NCBI GenBank assembly: GCA_013414745.1
Contig: CP058707.1
Location: 728,723 to 733,851 of the forward strand
Length of the DNA: 5,129 nt
Direction of reading: 5' to 3'
From: Bacteroidota bacterium
GTDB taxonomy: Bacteria > Bacteroidota > Bacteroidia > Chitinophagales > Chitinophagaceae
The position numbers were made by a program, and so were the translations under genes. The notes beneath the pieces are model-generated. The model did no database searches. It was not told the DNA's origin and worked only from the letters and a program-made list of their open reading frames with translations. Shown one piece after another: positions 1 through 5,129 of the stretch (within the stretch, counting starts at the first letter, position 1; every line of letters begins with the position of its first letter).

Positions 1-759
1 CTGGTAACTCGCTTTCAGGCTGTTGGAGTTCATTCGAATCTTTTCGCCGGTTTCCGCATCAATAAATTCATAGGGCCGGTTATCATAGTCAAAATCTACT
101 TCGTGGCGTTTATCCTGAACCTGAAACAAAATCACTTCATGTTTATTGTATTTCAGGTGTTGCAAGGCATCAAAAATGGCATCCATGTCTGAAATGCGTT
201 CCAGCATATCACTAAAAATGATGACCAGCGAACGTTTATGAATATTTTCCGCAATTTGATGCAAAGCATTCACGGCCTGAGTACCCCTGCTGGATTCCTG
301 ATGGGTGAGCAGGCGCTCCAATTCGGCGGTAAGCATTTTGTGATGCACCACATTGGATTTGCATCTGCTATGAAAATAAACGGATTGATCAAACAACGAT
401 ATCCCGACGGCATCGAGTTGGCGACGCAGAATTTCTTTTAATGCGGCAGCAGCCAGGCAGGAAAACTGCAGTTTATTGAAGGCAGCATCCTGTGGAAATA
501 GCATAGAAGAACTGGTATCAATCACGATCTGGCAGCGCAAATTGGTTTCCTCTTCGTACTTCTTGATAAATAATTTATCGGAGCGTCCGTATACTTTCCA
601 ATCGATATGCTTCAGGTTGTCCCCTGTATTGTACAAGCGATGTTCAGCAAACTCTACCGAGAAGCCATGAAAAGGGCTCTTGTGCAAGCCAATAATGAAG
701 CCTTCAACCACTTGTCGCGCCAAAAACTCAATGTTCTCAATCTGTCCTTGTAAAGTCAT
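1..759 (-). CDS. DUF58 domain-containing protein, C-terminus cut by window edge
   Basis: One open frame of 253 codons runs from an ATG at 759-757 to the window edge without a stop. The start is fixed by an in-frame TAA five codons upstream (775-777). The DUF58 core is clear at residues 40-71: R-LYNTGDNLKHIDWKVYGR followed by LFIKKYEEE. A von Willebrand A-like metal site is visible as VIDTSSSM (D81, S83, S85), with T160 in RGTQ and D184 in IIFSDML. Related proteins are usually about 290-300 residues, so about 40 are probably missing. It has no signal peptide or membrane segment and is probably cytoplasmic. The family is commonly found with MoxR AAA ATPases and is implicated in protein maturation or envelope stress, but its exact role is unknown. 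Here it is the first gene of a leftward transcript, divergent from the exported-protein block. It has no frame lesions, unlike that block. Confidence 0.93.
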   Translation of the reverse strand, partial: MTLQGQIENIEFLARQVVEGFIIGLHKSPFHGFSVEFAEHRLYNTGDNLKHIDWKVYGRSDKLFIKKYEEETNLRCQIVIDTSSSMLFPQDAAFNKLQFSCLAAAALKEILRRQLDAVGISLFDQSVYFHSRCKSNVVHHKMLTAELERLLTHQESSRGTQAVNALHQIAENIHKRSLVIIFSDMLERISDMDAIFDALQHLKYNKHEVILFQVQDKRHEVDFDYDNRPYEFIDAETGEKIRMNSNSLKASYQ

Positions 760-811
760 GCCTTTCGGGTAAAATTATTTCACTTTATCCTTCTAAAAAA
801 TTAAGATTCAT

Positions 812-819
812 TATATTTG
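812..819 (+). promoter_or_regulatory. Bacteroidota-type -7 element (TATATTTG)
   Basis: TATATTTG matches the Bacteroidota -7 consensus TAnnTTTG exactly and lies in the 65-bp divergent gap, facing the lipoprotein gene. No convincing TTTG -33 box is present at the expected distance (TTTA at 784 and TTCT at 791 are poor). The element ends only 5 nt before the ATG at 825, so transcription would begin at or very near the start codon, leaving almost no leader. The match could be chance in this AT-rich gap. Confidence 0.45.
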
Positions 820-824
820 GCTCC

Positions 825-1076
825 ATGTATTTACGACTCAAACGCGTACTTCCCTGCTTATTGTGGCCCTCGTCATTTTTATAAGTTCCTGCACCCGGGA
901 GTACACATGCCAGTGTGTCGCCAAATACAGCGGAAATCAGCCCAATTTACCCGATACTTCAGTGCATGAATTTTTAATTAAGGATACAAAAAGAGGCGGC
1001 TAAACTTTGTGAGGCCAATTCCGTGACCGTGGTGAATGACAACGTAACACTGACCGAAACCTGTCGTTTGTACTAA
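825..1076 (+). CDS. Small cysteine-rich lipoprotein, frameshifted (83 aa after correction)
   Basis: The sequence reads through as one protein if one base is added near 850-854 (for example acttTccctg) and one A is removed from the A5 run at 988-992. The corrected length is exactly 84 codons, ending at TAA 1074-1076. Residues 1-23 form a lipoprotein signal: MYLRLKR, a hydrophobic core, then the lipobox FISSC with C23 as the lipidated cysteine. The mature part has four more cysteines (C29, C31, C62, C80) and the segments REYTCQC, DTKEAAKLCE and TLTETCRLY. Similar small CxC...AAK..C...C lipoproteins of unknown function are common in Bacteroidota. As given, the frame from ATG 825 stops after 19 codons and the middle frame stops at 1001-1003. 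It is the first gene of the block, and the next starts 10 nt after its stop. Function unknown; anchoring in the outer membrane and two disulfides are inferred. Confidence 0.65.
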
Positions 1077-1086
1077 GTTTTCCGAT

Positions 1087-1483
1087 ATGCAAAAAAATAT
1101 CCCTACTTCTGCTGGTTCTTTTCCGGCCTGTACGGCATTGGCCCAATATCCAGGTGATTCAGTATGCCGTCAGCAACCCGTGTGGATTGCCATGATGCAA
1201 ACAGAAGGATCCTTTATGAAGATGCGATCCGTGCCTTTGAACAGTACTATTCCAGCCATCCCATACCGGAAACAGAAAGCAAACGTTTTGCTCTGGAAAC
1301 TGAAGGAAAAGCGAACTATACGGTAAATAAATCGCAGGACACGCTGGCCTTTGAATACAAACAGTTCCTGCAATGGCAACGAAAAGTCAGGAATTTTTAA
1401 CCGCTGATGGACATGTCATGACGGCAGAACAACGCATTGAACAATGGCGGAAACTTTCGTCTTCAGCCTCTTCATCAAAATAA
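1087..1483 (+). CDS. Small secreted protein with MM...FYE..I.AF..YY motif, frameshifted (132 aa after correction)
   Basis: Four single-base changes restore one frame: remove an A from the A7 run at 1091-1097, add a T in the T4 run near 1118-1121, add a T in the T3 run at 1213-1215, and add a T in the T5 run at 1394-1398. The corrected length is exactly 133 codons with stop TAA 1481-1483. The N-terminus is a Sec signal peptide (MQKISLLLLVLFPACTALAQ, cleavage probably after ALA). The mature protein has PVWIAMMQTEGSFYEDAI (residues 31-48) followed by RAFEQYY, and then YKQFLQWQRKVRNFLTADGH (91-110) with TAEQRIEQWRK. From memory, similar MM....NFYE..KAF..YW segments precede Asp-box or other T9SS proteins in Bacteroidota, as separate genes or N-terminal regions. 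The giant T9SS gene starts 11 nt downstream, so the two are probably co-transcribed and may act together. As given, only fragments can be translated. Function unknown. Confidence 0.65.
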
Positions 1484-1494
1484 TATTCGGATTT

Positions 1495-4400
1495 ATGATT
1501 GCATCCTCTACTTTCCGGTGGATCTTACCCATGCTGCTACTCGTTACAGGACTTGCAGCGCATGCCCAAACCAGCCCCTGGCACTTTACCGGGCCGCATC
1601 TTTTCCGAGTAACCTGACCGGGCAGATAAATGGTATAGGTCGGGTGTGCCAGATTAAACCAGATCCTTTGAATGCGAATACCTGGTATGCCTGCAGTGCC
1701 TCAGGCGGAATCTGGAAAAGCAGTAACAACGGACAAAGTTGGAAGGTTTTAGGTACAGATGCCCTGCCTCTGATGAATACCTCCAGCATTTGTATTGATT
1801 ATACCAATCCGGATATCATTTACTTCAGCTCAGGCGATCCGAATTATTATACCACCGATTTCGGAATCTGGAAAACAACCAATGGTGGACAAACCTGGGT
1901 ACAAAGTAATACAGGCATCAGCACCCGATTAGCCTTAGAACTGCTGATGGACCCAATGGATCACCTAACTCTACTGGCAGCCACCAGCAGCGGAATCTGG
2001 AAAACAACGGATGGCGGACAAACCTGGAGCGAAAAGCTGGCTGGGAATAATTTCTGCGATATGAAATGGAATCCACATCCCGGAAGTTCTGTGGTGTATG
2101 CCAGTAGTATGAATAAATTTTTCGCAGTACAGACCGGGGCGATAGCTGGACCGAAATCACATCCGGTTTTGGTGGTTTACTGGCACAAGGTACCCGCCTG
2201 GCAGTAAGTTCGTCGGCTCCCAATATGGTATATGTTGGCACCGTGCAAGATGAAGGCACTATTTTTTAAGCATTGATTCCGGATTAAATTTTCAGGTAAA
2301 ATACCACGATCCCAATCGAAGTCTGACCGGCTATGATACCACCGGAGGCGGGCAGGGTAATTATAATTTTTGTATCGAAGCGCATCCAACAAATCCCAAT
2401 CAGTTGTATCTGGGTTCGCACAATGTTTGGCGCAGTGACGATTCCGGAACCACCTGGAAAAAACTTACCAACTGGTGGCAAACTGTACACACCGACATGC
2501 ACGACTGGGAGTTTCATCCGCTGAATCCGACACAACTTTTTCAGGCCAATGACGGTGGTGTTTGGTTAACCGCTGATTCCGGTGTGAATTGGATTCAACG
2601 CGCTGATTCCTTGGGCGCTACTGAAAATTACCATGCGGCTTGCAGCCCGCTGTATCAGCATTTACTTTCTACAGGTACGCAAGACAATGGCGAATTGTGT
2701 ATTTAAATACAGCATGGAAAACGAACCGGGGCGGCGACTGGACGACGCGTATGACCATGGATTATTCGCCACAAAAATTTGTATATTATTTTGACGATCT
2801 GGAACGGCGGGTTTTGCCATCAGGAGGCGGAAACAGCTACAACCTTCCTGCAGGAGTGAATGCCACAAATATCAAACATAGTTTTTCAACGAATCCAAAT
2901 GTGGCCTTTGTAGCCGGCAATTCCGTCTGGCGCACCGAAAACCATCTGGATGCCAATCCCGTCTGGACCCAAATTATCACAGGCACTGCAACTGTTCGTG
3001 CCCTGTACAGTGTACCCCATCATCCGAACATTCTGGCTTATGCAGCATCCAACAAATATATATTTCTTACAATGCCTTAAGTGCATCCCCCAGCTTTATC
3101 AATTACACTTTACCGGTGACGGGAAACGCTTCGGATATCGTAATTTCATCAAAAGATACCAATCACATTTACATTGTGGTGAATACTAAAATCTGGCGTT
3201 CCACCAACGGAGGACAAACCTTTGTTGATTATTCCAATCAGCTTCCGGCCACAACGCAATACAAATTATTTCTGGATGATTACAGCAATAATGAAACGGT
3301 GTATGTGGGAATTCGCTGGGTATTTATATCAACGATACCGTGCAGCAGGCGTGGAGTAACTATGGAAACGGACTTCCTTTAATTGCATCCATCGAAGACT
3401 TCATGTGCTTTAACGATGGAGGAACGGATGCCCGATTGTTTGTTTCGTATTATGGCCGTGGTACCTGGGAACAACAATTGGTGAATACCTCTTCGTGTCA
3501 GTCGCCCGTAATCGGATTGCATCAATGGACGGGCACATCGTATCAAATCAACTGGAATAGTTTGGCATCAACTCATGAGCTGCAATATCGGCCGGAAGGT
3601 GAAACAACCTGGACAACAGTTGCCGTAAATGGCAGTTCCTATCTGATACAACAATACAACGGTTGCACTCGTTACGAAGCCCGGGTAAGAGCGCGTTGTG
3701 GTGCAGACAGTAGCTTGTGGAGTGGGCGGATCTATTTTGAAACGCCTAGCAATCCGTTGAACAATGATTTTGATGGGCATCAGGATATCGGAAATACCGG
3801 GGCTGCCGGAAGTGTTTGTTATGATGCCGCCAATCAGCGCTACACGATATATGCAGCCGGAGATGATATCTGGGGTGCAGAGGATCAGTTCCATTACCTG
3901 TATAAAAACTAAGTGGAGATATTGAAATCTCTGCCCGGGTGAAACATGTGGGTAATATTTATAGTTGGGCCAAAGCCGGAGTCATGATTCGTGAAACACT
4001 GCAAACGAATTCCAAACATTCGATGTGCGTACTCACACCGGGAAATGGTTTCGCCAATCAGTGGAGAGACCAAACGGCAGGAGGAAGTGATAATGTAGAT
4101 ACAGCAGGTACCGAACCAGGCTGGGTGAAACTGGAACGCCTTGGCAATACCTTCACCAGTTATTTCTCTACAGATGGCAATAACTGGAATTTACTGAATA
4201 CCGCCACCATATCGATGCAGGACACGGTGTATGCGGGTTTGGCGAATTGCAGTCATATTACCGGCACGCTGAACGATGGTGTTTTTGACAACATCCGGAT
4301 TAACGGCGTTGCACTGGCCGTGAACCAAGCGCAGCAAGATGTTGTCTTGCAGGTGTATCCGAATCCGGCTGGGCAAACTTTACATATTCGATTTCGCGAA

Positions 4401-4581
4401 CCAAATAATAGTACAACGGTATCTGCGCGGATATTACGATCTGATGGACAGCCTGTTCGGGAGACCCAATGGAAGGGCGGGCAAACCGACTATGCCCTGA
4501 ACGTACAGGATGTCGCCCCGGGGTTTATTTTTAATCCTGAAAGGGCAACAAACGCATTCCATCCGTTTCATTAAAGATTAG
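1495..4581 (+). CDS. Large T9SS-exported Asp-box beta-propeller protein with FN3 and lectin-like domains, frameshifted (about 1030 aa)
   Basis: Eight frame changes are needed: a missing base near 1601-1606, 2118-2122 (T5), 2262-2267 (T6), 2702-2704, 3053-3064, 3305-3320 and 3904-3908 (A5), and one extra G at 4520-4523. The corrected length is exactly 1031 codons, ending at TAG 4579-4581. Residues 1-24 are a Sec signal (WILPMLLLVTGLAAHA, then Q). Residues 30-660 carry Asp-box (BNR-like) repeats S/T-x-D/N-x-G-x-x-W: SSNNGQSW 76, TTNGGQTW 128, TTDGGQTW 171, STDRGDSW 212, SDDSGTTW 315, TADSGVNW 360 and STNGGQTF 571. This suggests one or two beta-propellers of sortilin/GH74-like architecture. A fibronectin type III domain follows (about 668-752), then a concanavalin-like jelly roll (about 757-940, KAGVMIRE and WVKLERLGN) and a T9SS type A sorting domain (about 954-1030). 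It should be secreted or cell-surface. An enzyme or an adhesin are both possible; I identify no catalytic site. Confidence 0.85.
1706..2027 (+). repeat. Three 37-bp copies of an Asp-box-encoding repeat
   Basis: Copies at 1706-1742, 1862-1898 and 1991-2027 all begin CGGAATCTGGAAAA and encode G-I-W-K-[ST]-[ST]-[ND]-[NG]-G-Q-[ST]-W. Copies two and three differ at only 3 of 37 bases; the first is more diverged. They start 156 and then 129 bp apart, that is 52 and 43 codons, in phase with the protein. These are successive propeller blades, not mobile or regulatory repeats. The near identity of the last two suggests recent duplication or gene conversion between blades. Confidence 0.85.
4353..4581 (+). 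other. T9SS type A C-terminal sorting domain (segment of the large gene)
   Basis: This segment encodes VYPNPAGQTLHIRF at the start, ARILRSDGQPV in the middle, and, after removing one G from the run at 4520-4523, DVAPGLFLILKGQQTHSIRF and then IKD-stop. The YPNP opening, the S-DG-- turn and the PG-[LY]-[FY]-L final strand with a basic end are the hallmarks of the type A C-terminal domain. That domain is recognised by the PorU/PorV machinery, cleaved, and the protein released or attached to the surface. In the uncorrected frame the protein ends GFIFNPERATNAFHPFH, which loses the last strand and would be expected to block export. Confidence 0.88.
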
Positions 4582-4585
4582 CACA

Positions 4586-4924
4586 ATGCATCAGGAAGAA
4601 ATTCGTGAATGGGCTTTATCACTGCCCGAAGTAGAAGAATCCATGCCGTTCGGTCCGGATGTGGTTGTTTTTAAAACCAAAGGGAAAATTTTTTTATTGC
4701 TTCCTCTGGATACCGAAGTCGTACAGTTTAATGTAAAATGCGATCCAGAGCGGGCCATCCAGTTGCGCGAAGAGTTCCCGGAAAGTATTTTACCTGGCTA
4801 TCATATGAACAAAAAACATTGGAACACCATACGGGTAGATGGACGTTTAAAAGGGTCCGCCCTGAAGGAACATATTCAGCATTCGTATGAACTGATTCGT
4901 GGAAAAAGAAGGCTTGAAATTTGA
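4586..4924 (+). CDS. MmcQ/YjbR family DNA-binding protein
   Basis: An intact 112-codon frame starts 4 nt after the stop of the large gene and ends at TGA 4922-4924. It has the family's typical size (about 110-120 residues) and motifs: SLPEVEESMPFGPDVVVFK near the N-terminus (residues 13-31), GKIFLLLPLD, and PGYHMNKKHWNTIRVDG in the second half (residues 70-86), followed by a final helix SALKEHIQHSYELIRGKRR. It has no signal peptide, so it should be cytoplasmic. Members adopt a CyaY-like fold with proposed DNA binding; the physiological role is poorly known. The close spacing suggests read-through transcription or translational coupling with the upstream T9SS gene, but a functional link is unlikely. 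No Shine-Dalgarno sequence is evident, which is normal in Bacteroidota. Confidence 0.92.
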   Translation: MHQEEIREWALSLPEVEESMPFGPDVVVFKTKGKIFLLLPLDTEVVQFNVKCDPERAIQLREEFPESILPGYHMNKKHWNTIRVDGRLKGSALKEHIQHSYELIRGKRRLEI

Positions 4925-5001
4925 TGTTCAGCAGTGTACGAGGCCCTGAGGAGTGCGACGCAATTGCGATGATTATATTTCCTGCGCCGACTGCATAAAA
5001 A

Positions 5002-5127
5002 TCACTGACACATTTCCGCATCATCATATTTAAAGAATGGTTTGTCTTTTTTATACCCTGCTGTTGGAGTTGATTTCATTCGGCTTAGTCGGATGGAAAA
5101 GCGGACTGAGAAGGTATAATAAAAATC
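5002..5127 (-). CDS. Possible C-terminus of an unidentified protein, perhaps an outer-membrane beta-barrel
   Basis: A frame open at the right edge runs for 41 codons and ends at a TGA whose complement is at 5004-5002. It begins DFYYTFSVRFSIRLSRMKST and ends KYDDAEMCQ. The first 14 residues alternate aromatic or aliphatic with polar residues (Y-T-F-S-V-R-F-S-I-R-L), like the last strand of an outer-membrane beta-barrel, followed by a charged tail. It would converge with the YjbR gene, leaving a 77-bp gap with no clear terminator. The frame is short and has a rival on the opposite strand (5037 to the edge), so the call is tentative. I do not recognise a specific family. Confidence 0.33.
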   Translation of the reverse strand, partial: DFYYTFSVRFSIRLSRMKSTPTAGYKKDKPFFKYDDAEMCQ

Positions 5128-5129
5128 TT

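Noticed and set aside
238..670. Two plus-strand frames (238-441 and 476-670) opposite the DUF58 gene
   Set aside because: The minus-strand DUF58 frame is continuous and carries clear family motifs across the whole stretch; these are antisense shadows.
1706..2027. CRISPR-like or mobile repeats
   Set aside because: The three 37-bp repeats are in phase with the coding frame, unevenly spaced and encode Asp-box motifs.
1918..2535. Minus-strand frames of 71-113 codons within the large gene
   Set aside because: The plus strand encodes Asp-box blades here; the minus-strand products have no recognisable motifs.
3568..3894. Minus-strand 108-codon frame
   Set aside because: It is antisense to the FN3 and jelly-roll coding region and shows no domain features of its own.
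825..4581. Programmed ribosomal frameshifting
   Set aside because: Fourteen sites in three genes, in both directions and at varied sequences, cannot be programmed; error or decay fits better.
1495..4581. Calling the large protein a GH74 xyloglucanase or a sialidase
   Set aside because: Asp-boxes are shared by many propeller families and I could not identify the catalytic residues of either.
4959..4968. Palindrome CGCAATTGCG after the YjbR gene as a terminator or operator
   Set aside because: It has no loop, no following T-run and stops at ten bases; chance is likely.
4728..5027. Minus-strand 99-codon frame
   Set aside because: It mostly overlaps the well-supported YjbR gene on the opposite strand.
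20..5071. CTGTTGGAGTT shared at 20-30 and 5061-5071, as possible direct repeats flanking an element
   Set aside because: Only 11 bases match and both lie in ordinary or plausible minus-strand coding sequence; nothing else suggests an inserted element.
5037..5129. Plus-strand open frame starting MVCLFYTLLLEL at the right edge
   Set aside because: Only 31 codons, uses AGA AGG arginine codons less typical of the window, and competes with a more protein-like minus-strand frame; too weak to call.

Overview
The window looks like chromosomal DNA of a Bacteroidota species. The main reason is a large secreted protein ending in a type IX secretion system (T9SS) type A sorting domain. Supporting signs are Bacteroidota-style lipoprotein and Sec signal peptides, start codons without clear Shine-Dalgarno sequences, and a TAnnTTTG-like promoter element. 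I see no rRNA, tRNA, CRISPR array, insertion sequence or transposase.

Layout: (1) Positions 1-759, minus strand: most of an intact DUF58 protein, cut by the left edge. (2) Positions 760-824: a short divergent promoter region with TATATTTG at 812-819. (3) Positions 825-4581, plus strand: three closely spaced genes for exported proteins. They are an 83-residue cysteine-rich lipoprotein, a 132-residue secreted protein with an MM...FYE..I.AF..YY motif, and a protein of about 1030 residues. The last carries Asp-box beta-propeller repeats, a fibronectin type III domain, a lectin-like jelly-roll domain and a T9SS C-terminal domain. (4) Positions 4586-4924, plus strand: an intact MmcQ/YjbR-family gene starting 4 nt after the big gene. 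(5) Positions 4925-5129: mostly non-coding, with a possible minus-strand gene end at 5002-5127 that may be an outer-membrane barrel C-terminus.

All three exported-protein genes are broken in the sequence as given. I find 14 single-base frame changes: 2, 4 and 8 in the three genes, of which 11 are missing bases and 3 extra. Most lie in short homopolymers. Correcting them gives three continuous proteins whose lengths come out as whole codon numbers, with no nonsense codon left. This points to homopolymer sequencing errors more than to true decay. However, the flanking DUF58 and YjbR genes (about 1.1 kb together) have no lesions, so real pseudogenisation of the block is not excluded.

Inferred biology: the block would put a small lipoprotein, a small secreted partner and a large T9SS-exported propeller/lectin protein at the cell surface, perhaps for binding or processing glycans or proteins. 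DUF58 and YjbR look like unrelated neighbours.
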